In this document: one piece after another, positions 8,379 to 16,735 of the stretch | Numbering within the stretch: position 1 is the stretch's first letter | Layout: each line of letters starts with the position of its first letter | Source of the DNA: Paraburkholderia sprentiae WSM5005 | GTDB lineage: Bacteria; Pseudomonadota; Gammaproteobacteria; Burkholderiales; Burkholderiaceae | DNA: 64,000 nucleotides | Assembly (NCBI RefSeq): GCF_001865575.2 | Contig: NZ_CP017562.2 | Span: 682,001-746,000, forward strand | Reading direction: 5' to 3' | Position numbers and translations under genes: made by a program | Notes under the pieces: model-generated | What the model saw: the letters and a program-made list of their open reading frames with translations, nothing else | Databases searched by the model: none | What the model was told of the DNA's origin: nothing

Positions 8379-8395
8379 CGGCCGGACTCCGGCCG
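8379..8395. other. GC-rich hairpin in aconitase-MFS gap
   Basis: CGGCCGGA and TCCGGCCG form a nearly perfect inverted repeat just after the aconitase stop. No U-run follows, so it may attenuate or stabilise mRNA rather than terminate it. Confidence 0.35.
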
Positions 8396-8506
8396 AGGCA
8401 TCGTGGCGCGTGCGACGCGCGACTGTACGAAGGCCGGCATCGAACCGGCCGCGGCGAGCTATCAGCGTTGCGGCAAAAGCAGTCGCAACGGAAGGAGACA
8501 GACAAT

Positions 8507-9994
8507 ATGGCATCCCCCGATCACGCGGGGTCCGTCGCGCGCAGCGGCGGCAACCCGGCGCATTCCATCGACGCGGCCGGCAGCACCGCCCGCGGCACCG
8601 CCGCCCACGCGTCGGCCCACGCGTCGCTCGACGCCGGCAGCATTTCGGCGCGCCTCGACCGGTTGCCGGCCACGCGGTCCATCTGGAAGCTCGTGGTGCT
8701 GCTGAGCCTCGGCTTCTTCTTCGAACTCTACGACCTGCTGTACTCCGGCTATGTCGCGCCGGGCCTCGTGAAAAGCGGCATACTGAGCGCGACCACGCAT
8801 GGCCTGTTCGGCTCGACAGGCGTCGCGAGTTTCATCGCTGCGCTGTTCAGCGGCCTGTTCATCGGCACGATCGCGTGCGGTTTTCTCGCGGATCGCTTCG
8901 GGCGGCGCGCGGTTTTCACTTATTCGCTGCTGTGGTACACCGCGGCGAACATCGTGATGGCGCTTCAGGAAACCGCGACCGGCCTCAACTTGTGGCGCTT
9001 CGTCGCTGGAGTCGGCATCGGCGTCGAGCTGGTGACGATCGGCACCTACATCTCCGAGCTGGTGCCGAAGCAGATCCGCGGCCGCGCGTTCGCGTGCGAG
9101 CAGGCGGTCGGCTTCACGGCCGTGCCGGTGGTTGCCTTTCTGTCGTTCCTGCTGGTGCCGCGCACGCTGTTCGGTCTGGACGGCTGGCGCTGGGTCGTGC
9201 TGATCGGCGCGCATGGCGCGTTATTCGTCTGGTGGATTCGCCGCGCGTTGCCGGAAAGTCCGCGTTGGCTCGCGCAACAAGGTCGGCTTGCCGAAGCCGA
9301 TCGTGTGATGAACGCGCTCGAGGCGAAGGTGCGCAACGAGTACGGCCGCGAGTTGCCGCCGCCGGCACCGCCGGCGCCGGTCGCGCCGCGCGGCAGCTTC
9401 CGCGACATGTGGGTGCCGCCGTACCGCCGTCGTACGCTGATGATGACGATCTTCAACGTATTCCAGACGGTGGGCTTCTATGGCTTCGCGAACTGGGTGC
9501 CGACGCTGCTGATCAAGCAAGGCATCACGATCACGACGAGCCTGATGTATTCGAGCGTGATCGCATTGGCCGCGCCGCTGGGTCCGATCATCGGGCTATT
9601 TATCGGCGACCGTTTCGAGCGCAAGACCGTGATCGTCGTGATGGCTGGCGTCAATATCGTATGCGGGCTATGGTTCAGTCAGGCATCGGGCGCGGTACTG
9701 CTCGTGAGCCTCGGAGTGTGCCTGACGCTTGCCGGCAACATCATTTCGTACAGTTATCACGCATATCAGACCGAGCTGTTTCCGACCGGCATCCGGGCGC
9801 GCGCGGTCGGCTTCGTCTACTCGTGGAGCCGTTTTTCCGCGATTTTCACGGCCTTTCTGATCGCGGCCGTGTTGCGCTACTTCGGCACGACCGGCGTGTT
9901 CATGTTCATCGCGGGCGCGATGCTGATCGTGATGCTGGCGATTGGCCTGATGGGGCCGAAGACGAAAGGGCTCGAACTCGAGAAGATTTCTTAA
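8507..9994 (+). CDS. MFS transporter
   Basis: This 495-residue protein starts at ATG 8507 behind AAGGAGA. A Gly/Ala/Ser/His-rich hydrophilic leader of ~55 residues precedes twelve predicted membrane helices. The MFS signature between TM2 and TM3 is ADRFGRRAVF, and the N-terminal half ends with PESPRWLAQQGR, as in sugar-porter-like and aromatic-acid/niacin-type MFS carriers. A Pro-rich linker (PPPAPPAPVAP) lies in the central cytoplasmic loop. Its place behind the aconitase suggests uptake of the acid that enzyme uses; this is inference. It could equally transport an aromatic acid. Confidence 0.85.
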   Translation: MASPDHAGSVARSGGNPAHSIDAAGSTARGTAAHASAHASLDAGSISARLDRLPATRSIWKLVVLLSLGFFFELYDLLYSGYVAPGLVKSGILSATTHGLFGSTGVASFIAALFSGLFIGTIACGFLADRFGRRAVFTYSLLWYTAANIVMALQETATGLNLWRFVAGVGIGVELVTIGTYISELVPKQIRGRAFACEQAVGFTAVPVVAFLSFLLVPRTLFGLDGWRWVVLIGAHGALFVWWIRRALPESPRWLAQQGRLAEADRVMNALEAKVRNEYGRELPPPAPPAPVAPRGSFRDMWVPPYRRRTLMMTIFNVFQTVGFYGFANWVPTLLIKQGITITTSLMYSSVIALAAPLGPIIGLFIGDRFERKTVIVVMAGVNIVCGLWFSQASGAVLLVSLGVCLTLAGNIISYSYHAYQTELFPTGIRARAVGFVYSWSRFSAIFTAFLIAAVLRYFGTTGVFMFIAGAMLIVMLAIGLMGPKTKGLELEKIS

Positions 9995-10002
9995 TAGCGA
10001 CG

Positions 10003-10020
10003 GCCGGCTTTCGAGCCGGC
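10003..10020 (+). terminator. Hairpin after the MFS gene
   Basis: GCCGGCT (10003-10009) and AGCCGGC (10014-10020) close a UUCG tetraloop, nine bases after the MFS stop. This is a very stable stem, but there is no U-run, so it is either a factor-assisted terminator or an mRNA-stabilising structure. Confidence 0.5.
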
Positions 10021-10107
10021 ACGCCGCCATGTGCGCATTGGCTATGCCGTCAATGGAACGCACGGTCAGAGCGCCGGCCTTCCTGCAAAGCGGGGTCCGG
10101 GACCGCT

Positions 10108-10479
10108 TCAGGTCCCGACAGGACGGATCGACAGCGCGTTCTTGACCGAAACTACGCCAGGTACCCCTTTCGCCACCTCGGTTGCCCGGTCGCTTTGTGC
10201 CTGAAGCGGTACGCTGCCCTGCAGCGTGACAGCACCATCGCGGGCGCGAACTGTGATATTGGCCGTCGAGATGTTCCGGTCTTTCACCAGCGCATTTCGA
10301 ACCTGACGTTGGAGCGCCCGGTTCGCTGCTTTCATCGACTTGTAATGCTGTCGGGCTTCGGGCGTCGTGGTCGGGGCAGACTCAGGGGCGTTAGCGTTGC
10401 TCGCCTGCGCATAGGCGTGAATCGAACCCGAAATCAGAAGGGCGGCGCTGACCAGTCTGGCGGCGTGGATTGCTTTCAT
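10108..10479 (-). CDS. BON domain protein, secreted
   Basis: This 123-residue protein starts at ATG 10479 behind AGGAGA; a longer frame exists upstream but the signal peptide begins here (AARLVSAALLISGSIHAYA). A Pro/Thr-rich linker follows, then one BON domain from ~residue 50 (LQRQVRNALV, ISTANITVRARDGAVTLQGSVP, VSVKNALSI). BON domains bind phospholipid or stabilise the envelope, as in OsmY-like proteins. It should be periplasmic. It stands alone with no clear operon partners. Confidence 0.85.
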   Translation of the reverse strand: MKAIHAARLVSAALLISGSIHAYAQASNANAPESAPTTTPEARQHYKSMKAANRALQRQVRNALVKDRNISTANITVRARDGAVTLQGSVPLQAQSDRATEVAKGVPGVVSVKNALSIRPVGT

Positions 10480-10830
10480 GCATCTTCTCCTGTCGTTGCA
10501 GATCGTTGGGCTACAGACTCGGGGATATCGCACAGCGCCTCGGTAGTCTTTCTGAGGCCGATCAAATGGCACTATAGGACAATAAAGGGTGAGGTCAAGC
10601 AACAACGCAAACCGGGCCAATTGCGCGGACAACCGAAAATATCAGAATACTTCAGGGTTACGATGGTGCTCTAATCCCGTTAATGGCATTGCAAATCAAA
10701 ATTACCGATTAGTTTTTTTCCGCCTTTTAACCTTCGCCATGCCAAAGCGTCGTCTGATAAAGACGCTGCGGCATTCCGTGGTGAAGTAGGCAATTCGTCC
10801 ATGGCCGCGGCCGCGCGGTAGCCGCCACAA
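10480..10830. other. Intergenic region without recognised gene
   Basis: This stretch between the BON gene and polB is richer in A and T than its flanks (10600-10740) and includes a T7 run near 10710. A short inverted repeat, AGCGTC...GACGCT (10746-10767), lies 60 bases from the end of polB and may be part of a terminator. No reading frame is convincing. Confidence 0.5.
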
Positions 10831-13215
10831 TCAGAACAGCTGCTTCTGCCCCGACATTAGCGTCGTGAAATCGTCGCGCAGCATAGGCAGTATTGCGTCG
10901 GCTACCGGCTGCAATTGCCGCGTCACATAATGTTCGTAGTCGATCGCCGAGCGCAGCGTTTCGAGCGGCTCGGGGCCGGCCACCGTCATCACGTAGCTGA
11001 TCCAGCCGCCGTTCTGATATTGCAGCGGACGTCCCCGCTGGCGATTGAACTCATCGGCGACGCGTGCCGCGCGCACGTGCGGCGGCACGTTGCGCTCGTA
11101 AGCATCGATCGGTCTGCGCAACCGCTTGCGATAGACCAGTTGATCGTCGAGCCGGCCCGCGAGCGTATCGCGCACATAGTCGCGTACGTAATCCTGATAC
11201 GGCTGCTGCTTGAAGATGCGCCGATACAGTTCCTGCTGGAACTGCTGTGCAAGCGGCGTCCAATCGGTGCGCACGGTTTCGAGCCCTTTGTAGACCACGT
11301 CCTCGCGGCCGTCCGGCAATACCGTCAGGCCTGCGTAGCGTTTCTTGCTGCCTTCCTCGGCGCCGCGCACGGTCGGCATGAAAAAACGCCGGTAGTGCCG
11401 CTCGAATTGCAGCTCCAACGCATTGTCGAGGCGAAAGCGCGCCTGCAGCTCCTGCCGCCACGCTGCGTTGATCTGTTCGACGAGCGCGCGGCCGATGCGC
11501 GCGGCGTCTTCCTCGTCGTGCGCGTGCTTGAGCCAGACGAAGGTCGAGTCGGTGTCGCCGTAAATCACTTCGTAGCCTTGCGCCTCGATCAGCTCGCGCG
11601 TCGTGTGCATGATCTCGTGGCCGCGCATCGTGATCGACGACGCGAGCCGCGGATCGAAGAAGCGGCAGCCGGTCGAGCCGAGTACCCCATAGAACGCGTT
11701 CATGATGATCTTCAGCGCCTGCGACAGCGGCTTGTTGTGCTCGCGCTTGGCTGCTTCGCGTGCCTGCCACACCTGCGCGACGATCGACGGCAAGCAGTGA
11801 CGCGTGCGCGAAAAGCGTGCGCCGAGAAAGCCGGGCACCGAGTGCGCGTCGTCGGGACGCAGCATGCCTTCGACGAGACCGACCGGGTCGATCAGAAACG
11901 TGCGGATGATCGACGGATAGAGGCTCTTGTAGTCGAGCACGAGCACCGAATCGTAGAGGCCGGGCCGCGAATCCATCACGAAGCCGCCGGGGCTCGCGGC
12001 GCCGGCCACGTCGCCGAGATTCGGCGCGACATAGCCCTGCCGATGCATGCGCGGCATGTACAGATGCGTGAACGCCGCGACCGAGCCGCCGCTGCGATCG
12101 GCGGGCAGGCCGGTCACGGTCGCGCGTTCGAGCAGGAACGCCAGCAGCTCGGTTTTCGCGAAGATGCGCGTGACGAGCTCGCAGTCTTTGAGGTTGTAGC
12201 GCGCGAGCGCGGGCTTGTCTTCGTCGAAGCGGCGCTGGATTTCGTCCATGCGCTGGTAGGGATTGTCGATCGCCTTGCCAACGCCGAGCACTGAGCGTGA
12301 CACGTATTCGAGGCTGAACGACGGGAAGCTCCACGTCGCCGAACGCAATGCTTCGATGCCGTCGATGACCCAACGACCCGCGACGCCCGCAAAGAAGTGA
12401 TTGCGCGTGACGCCGTGTTCGCGCCACTCCATCACTGCGCCGCCGCGGCCGATGCGCAGCGGCACGCGATACTGCTCGGCATGCTGTTGCAGAACCTTCA
12501 GATCGAACTGCACGAGATTCCAGCCGATGATCGCATCGGGATCGTGCCGCTCCATCCACTCGATCAGTTTCTCGAGCAGCTGCGCGCGGGTTGCGCAGTA
12601 TTCGAGCTTGAAGTCGAGGGCGCCTGCGTCGGTGAGGTGGCCGTCGTTGCCATTAGGCGGCCCGAGCATATACACCTGCCGCTCGCCGCAGCCTTCGAGC
12701 GCGATCGAATACAGCTCGGCGTGCGCGCTCGTTTCGATGTCGAGCGACACGAGCTTCAACGGCGGCCGATAATCGTTGGCGGGTTTGAGTTCGCCATCGA
12801 GCCCCGGGCCATTCCGCTGCGGCTCGCCGCTGAACCACACCGGCGCGGTGATGAAGCGCTCCATCATGTAGCGCTCGGGCGGCTGGATATCGGCTTCGTA
12901 GACATCGACACCGCCTTCTCGGAGGCGCTTCTCGAAGCCCTTCAATTGCCGGTATTGCGCACAGTAAAGCCCGCTGACCGGCCGATGCTGGAAGTCGCGC
13001 AATTCGAGCGGCCGCAGATCGAGCGGCGCGTCGCGGCGCAGGATCGTTTCGGCGCGCTCACGGTGTTCGGCTGGAATGAAGGCGACGGACGGCTGAGGGC
13101 GCAGACGGACGTGGCGCGGCCCGTTGTCCGTGGCCAGCCAGAACTCGATTTCCGTGCCGGCGGGCGTGTCCCGCCAATGTCGGGTCAAAATGAAACCCTG
13201 TTCGAACTCAGTCAA
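10831..13215 (-). CDS. polB: DNA polymerase II (family B)
   Basis: This is a 794-residue family B polymerase, close to the 783 of E. coli Pol II. The 3'-5' exonuclease domain shows Exo I (LVSLDIETSAH) and the following acidic motifs. The polymerase domain shows DYKSLYPSIIRTF (motif A), the Kx3NSxYG-like region (KIIMNAFYGVLGS) and YGDTDSTF (motif C with the catalytic Asp pair). The start is not ATG: TTG 13215 follows AAGGTGGA and gives the family's usual N-terminus, while another TTG eight codons upstream has no RBS. Pol II carries out translesion and replication-restart synthesis; no SOS box was identified. Confidence 0.93.
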   Translation of the reverse strand: MTEFEQGFILTRHWRDTPAGTEIEFWLATDNGPRHVRLRPQPSVAFIPAEHRERAETILRRDAPLDLRPLELRDFQHRPVSGLYCAQYRQLKGFEKRLREGGVDVYEADIQPPERYMMERFITAPVWFSGEPQRNGPGLDGELKPANDYRPPLKLVSLDIETSAHAELYSIALEGCGERQVYMLGPPNGNDGHLTDAGALDFKLEYCATRAQLLEKLIEWMERHDPDAIIGWNLVQFDLKVLQQHAEQYRVPLRIGRGGAVMEWREHGVTRNHFFAGVAGRWVIDGIEALRSATWSFPSFSLEYVSRSVLGVGKAIDNPYQRMDEIQRRFDEDKPALARYNLKDCELVTRIFAKTELLAFLLERATVTGLPADRSGGSVAAFTHLYMPRMHRQGYVAPNLGDVAGAASPGGFVMDSRPGLYDSVLVLDYKSLYPSIIRTFLIDPVGLVEGMLRPDDAHSVPGFLGARFSRTRHCLPSIVAQVWQAREAAKREHNKPLSQALKIIMNAFYGVLGSTGCRFFDPRLASSITMRGHEIMHTTRELIEAQGYEVIYGDTDSTFVWLKHAHDEEDAARIGRALVEQINAAWRQELQARFRLDNALELQFERHYRRFFMPTVRGAEEGSKKRYAGLTVLPDGREDVVYKGLETVRTDWTPLAQQFQQELYRRIFKQQPYQDYVRDYVRDTLAGRLDDQLVYRKRLRRPIDAYERNVPPHVRAARVADEFNRQRGRPLQYQNGGWISYVMTVAGPEPLETLRSAIDYEHYVTRQLQPVADAILPMLRDDFTTLMSGQKQLF

Positions 13216-13312
13216 ACTTCCACCTTTAAAGCGGCGCAATCGCCTTGCGCGATTTTACCGCCGCGGGCAGGGACTATTGAACGGGCGATCGCTCCGCGTT
13301 CGCTGCTGGTTC

Positions 13313-14323
13313 TCAAGCTTCGAGCGCCAGCGTCGCGAACGTGGCGAGCCAGTGCTCGCCCATGTAGTCGCCGGCCACGTGCGGCAGCGCGCTGTGCAGA
13401 TGACGCTCGGCCGCATCGAACAGCACGGTGCGACGCACGTCGCCGGCGGGCAGCGCGCGCGCGAGCCCACGCTGGCACCAGGCGCGGCTCAGATTGAGGC
13501 CGTCCAGATGCGCGATCTTGCCGTCGCTGCGATCGGTGACGGTGACGGGCTCGAACAGCGTCGCCGGCGTTTTCGCGCCGAGGTCCGGCAGAAAGCGCCC
13601 GAACCAGTCGGTGAACTGGGCGGACGGCAACACGCGCCGCATCAACTCCGCTTCCATCAGCGACGGCGACAGGAACTCGTCGCCGGCCGGCTCCCACGCC
13701 TGGCATGCAACGTCGTCCAGATACCAGCGCTCGGCGGTGCTGACGATCAGCGCCTCGATCGATTCGCGCGAGGTTTGCCGCGCGAAATCGAGCGTCAACG
13801 CAAGCGCGAACGCCATGTTGAAGTGGGTGCCGACGCGCAGCGGATAGGTCGCTTTCGGCAGAAACTCCTCGAAGCGCTCGACGAATGATTCGGTGAGCGG
13901 CGCGAACGTCTTTGCCCAGCGCGCGGCTTCCGAGATTTTCAGCGACTGCAGCTGCGCGCCGAGCGCGAGCAGCCATGCCCAGCCATACGGTCGCTCGAAG
14001 CCGCGGTTGTGCGGCAGGTCCAGATACGCGAGCTCGCCGGCGACGTTCGCCTCGGTGAAATGCTGGTCGACCACCGCGACGATGCGCGCGGCCTCGGGCA
14101 GATCGGGGAAGCGTTCGAGTAGATGCAGGATCAGCCAGTAGCCGTGCACGCACGAGTGCCAGTCGTAGCTGCCGTAGAAGATCGGATGCAACGCGCGCGG
14201 GCCCTTTACGTCCTGCGGGCCTGCGAGCGAGTGCGTGAGCTTGTTCGGGTATTCGCGCGTGAGGTGGGCGAGCGCGACATTGGCGAATTTCGACGCGAAT
14301 TCGCGGGTAAGCTGGGTGGTCAT
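13313..14323 (-). CDS. DUF2891 domain protein
   Basis: This 336-residue protein starts at ATG 14323 with GGAG upstream. It matches the DUF2891 family over its whole length (HPIFYGSYDWHSCVHGYW near residue 50, RGFERPYGWAWLLAL, HFNMAFALAL). The fold is expected to be an alpha/alpha toroid of helical hairpins, as in sugar-modifying enzymes, but activity is not established. In related genomes it follows DUF969 and DUF979 membrane genes; here only the tail of a DUF979-like gene survives immediately upstream, so this gene may have lost its transport partners. Confidence 0.85.
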   Translation of the reverse strand: MTTQLTREFASKFANVALAHLTREYPNKLTHSLAGPQDVKGPRALHPIFYGSYDWHSCVHGYWLILHLLERFPDLPEAARIVAVVDQHFTEANVAGELAYLDLPHNRGFERPYGWAWLLALGAQLQSLKISEAARWAKTFAPLTESFVERFEEFLPKATYPLRVGTHFNMAFALALTLDFARQTSRESIEALIVSTAERWYLDDVACQAWEPAGDEFLSPSLMEAELMRRVLPSAQFTDWFGRFLPDLGAKTPATLFEPVTVTDRSDGKIAHLDGLNLSRAWCQRGLARALPAGDVRRTVLFDAAERHLHSALPHVAGDYMGEHWLATFATLALEA

Positions 14324-14333
14324 CGGCGGCTCC

Positions 14334-14396
14334 TCAGAAGCGGAATGCGAGCAGATACATCAGTATGGAGTTGACGATCAGCAGTAGTAAAGCGCT
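14334..14396 (-). pseudogene. C-terminal remnant of a DUF979-like membrane protein
   Basis: The last ~20 codons of a membrane protein are readable (SALLLLIVNSILMYLLAFRF then stop), ending ten bases before the DUF2891 start. The frame is closed by stops just upstream, so the rest is deleted. DUF979 proteins end in a similar membrane helix and usually sit directly before DUF2891. Only the position and the helix support the family name. Confidence 0.5.
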
Positions 14397-14542
14397 CGGC
14401 CATCGGCGTCATCAACGAGCTGGCGGCGGGTGCCCGAAAGCATCAACCGTCGGTCATTCCTTCCGCCGTCAGGCTCGACCGAGCTGCCGATGTTCCGCGA
14501 TTTGCCCGTGGATTTCCGCTACGTGCTGGGTCTTCGGGGCTA

Positions 14543-15274
14543 TCAACCTCCCCGAATGTAATCCGGCAACGCCACGGCGTTCGCGGCCGGATCGCCGGCC
14601 GCATTGGTCGGTAGATACTGCGTCTGAAATGCGGTGAACATCGCGGCGAATCCATCGGCGCGCTGCACGATCACCGCGCCGTCCTGGAACGCGCCGTTTT
14701 CGTTGTAGTGCGGGCCGCGCGGATTGCCTTGATTCATGTGGGTCTCGTGAAGACCGTCCTTCTTCGGCAGAAACAGAAAGCCGAACCCATAGACCACGAT
14801 GCCCGCTGCCGTCGGTGTCCAGAAATCGCGGTTATGCAACTGACCGCTGCCGTTGTCGAAGGGCAAGCTTTGCGACGGCTGCGTCTCGTCGATGCTCAGG
14901 ATTTCGTCGATGATGTCGTTCACGTCAGCGCGATTGCCGTTTTGATCCTCGTACGGAATCGGCCGCATGCGGTGAATGTCGAGCAGGCTGCTGTCCTGAA
15001 AGTAATCGAGCCGCGGAAAGCCGCTGGTGTACAAGCCGAGGTTCAGTGGCTGAAGTTTGGCGGTTAGCGGATCGGCGAAGTTTAGATCGGCATAGAAGTA
15101 GACGTCGTCGTTACCGCTTGCGCCCGGTTGTGTCGACGCCGAATTGACGACGATGTTGAATGGCGTATCGTCGTTGTCCGCAACCGTAATCACATAATGT
15201 GGACTGCCTATATACGAATCTTTAAAAGGCGCCGCGCGCAGCAGTTTTCCCTTGAACATGCAGTATTCGTTCAT
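14543..15274 (-). CDS. DUF2278 family protein
   Basis: This 243-residue protein matches the DUF2278 (YukJ-like) family: an N-terminal beta region (SPHYVITVADNDDTPFNIVV), FDNGSGQLHNRD, and the signature GLHETHMNQGNP with QDGAVIVQ in the second half. No signal peptide or membrane helix is seen, so it is probably cytosolic. The biochemical role is unknown. It is intact among fragments of other genes, which suggests it arrived or was left by rearrangement. The start at ATG 15274 has only a weak RBS; Met6 is an alternative. Confidence 0.8.
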   Translation of the reverse strand: MNEYCMFKGKLLRAAPFKDSYIGSPHYVITVADNDDTPFNIVVNSASTQPGASGNDDVYFYADLNFADPLTAKLQPLNLGLYTSGFPRLDYFQDSSLLDIHRMRPIPYEDQNGNRADVNDIIDEILSIDETQPSQSLPFDNGSGQLHNRDFWTPTAAGIVVYGFGFLFLPKKDGLHETHMNQGNPRGPHYNENGAFQDGAVIVQRADGFAAMFTAFQTQYLPTNAAGDPAANAVALPDYIRGG

Positions 15275-15540
15275 GACGGAAGGACCTTCTCAAAGTTGAC
15301 GAACGGAAAGCGACTCGCATCCAAGCATACGGTGTGACTCGTCGATCAACAACCGCGTCGGCTGTCACACGGTTTCCATGTTGATGCGGGCGATCGCCGC
15401 CGACGGCAACGCGAACGCCGCTCAGATCAGCGAGCCGTTCCGAACCCGGCCTCCCATCGGGGACATTCGACCAGCACGTCGGCGGTTGGTCCTTCCGTTT
15501 CTGTTTGCCTTACCTCAGAGTAAGGAGCATTGGGGGCATT
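15275..15540. other. Intergenic region without recognised gene
   Basis: No convincing reading frame, repeat or RNA was seen between the DUF2278 start and the AbrB fragment. It belongs to the rearranged 14.3-18.2 kb zone. Confidence 0.5.
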
Positions 15541-15603
15541 ATGACAGCAGCAACTATCACCTCGAAGGGCCAGGTCACGATCCCCGTGGACGTGCGTAAC
15601 CAG
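15541..15603 (+). pseudogene. Truncated AbrB/VapB-type antitoxin fragment
   Basis: An ATG with AAGGAG upstream opens a frame reading MTAATITSKGQVTIPVDVRN, the classic N-terminus of SpoVT/AbrB swapped-hairpin antitoxins. After VDVRN the sequence no longer fits the family, and no toxin gene follows. It is therefore the 5' stub of an antitoxin gene cut by rearrangement. The preceding ribosome binding site is intact. Confidence 0.7.
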
Positions 15604-15772
15604 GGTCCGCAGAGTGCGGCGTGGGCTGCATTCTGCCAGGGCAACGGGAAAAGGCCAAATATGCGGGTCCCGGACCGTAACTCTTTCATTGTTAGCTCAT
15701 CACGCTGGCTGCGCCGGGGCAGTACACTACCGGTCTAGAAAGCCAGCTAATCCCATCCACGTCAGACAGTCC

Positions 15773-16735
15773 ATGGACTACTTCGCCGCAGCACGTGCCT
15801 TCGTTTGCGCAGCGGAACTGCAGAGCTTCAGCAAGACGGCCAACGCACTGTCCGTCAAAACCTCGACTGTCTCCCGCTACGTGAGCGAACTCGAAAGAGA
15901 TCTGGGCATCGCCCTATTCAACCGGTCGACGCGCGGCCTCGTCCTGACAGAAGGCGGCCGGCTGTTTCGTGAACACGCCTTGTTAGCGTTGCAAGCACTC
16001 GATGACGCGCGCGAAGTGACGTCGTCGCTAAATCGCACGCCACAAGGCGTGCTGCGCGTGACAATGCCACCGGCATTCGGCCGCCTGCACATCGTGCCGC
16101 ATCTGCCGGCCTTCATGGCGCGCTATCCTGATATCGACTTCGACATCGTCTCTACGGACGAAACGCTCAACATGATCGACGCGGGCATTGATGTGGCGAT
16201 CCGTACCGGAGTGCTGCCCGATTCGTCACTGATGGCGAGGCGCCTGGCACCGCATCGTCGTATCGTCTGTGGCAGCCCGGCGTATTTCGCGCGTAGCGGC
16301 ACACCGCGTGTCCCTGGCGATCTGGCCGCGCGCGATGCGCTTCGCGTGCCCCTGGTTCAGGACGACAAATGGTATTTCACGCAGGTCACGGCAGACGCGC
16401 GGGCGTCGCAAGTACAGGAACAGGTGCTGGTGGAGTTGCAGGGACGCTTGCGCGTTGACGACTCCGAAGCCGTGCTCGCGCTCGCCGTGGCCGGTTGTGG
16501 CGTGGCGCTGCTGCCGACATGGCTCACCTCTACTGCCCTGCGAGAAGGGCGCTTGCAGCACGTGCTGCCGGAATGGGAAGCACGCACCGGACGAGCCGAA
16601 CCCGCGGTCCGGGCGGTCTACCCACCGAAGAAGATCGTCTCGTCGAAGGTGCGCGCCTTCGTGGATTTCTATGCCGAGGCGTTTGGCGAGCCGCCGTACT
16701 GGGACGACGGTCTCGCACTGGAGCCTCAGCCTTAA
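15773..16735 (+). CDS. LysR family transcriptional regulator
   Basis: This 320-residue regulator starts at ATG 15773 (MDYFAAARAF). The HTH is at residues ~5-60 (ELQSFSKTANALSVKTSTVSRYVSELERDLG) and the effector domain at ~90-300. The type is the CrgA/PA-like LysR subgroup (LNRTPQGVLRVTMPPAFGRLHI). It converges on the bicupin gene, and the two stop codons overlap by three bases in TTAA. Regulation of that neighbour is possible but not shown. Confidence 0.87.
   Translation: MDYFAAARAFVCAAELQSFSKTANALSVKTSTVSRYVSELERDLGIALFNRSTRGLVLTEGGRLFREHALLALQALDDAREVTSSLNRTPQGVLRVTMPPAFGRLHIVPHLPAFMARYPDIDFDIVSTDETLNMIDAGIDVAIRTGVLPDSSLMARRLAPHRRIVCGSPAYFARSGTPRVPGDLAARDALRVPLVQDDKWYFTQVTADARASQVQEQVLVELQGRLRVDDSEAVLALAVAGCGVALLPTWLTSTALREGRLQHVLPEWEARTGRAEPAVRAVYPPKKIVSSKVRAFVDFYAEAFGEPPYWDDGLALEPQP

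Noticed and set aside
14431-14560. Short plus-strand frame between DUF979 remnant and DUF2278
   Set aside because: About 43 codons without an RBS or family match. It may be another relic but nothing supports a call.
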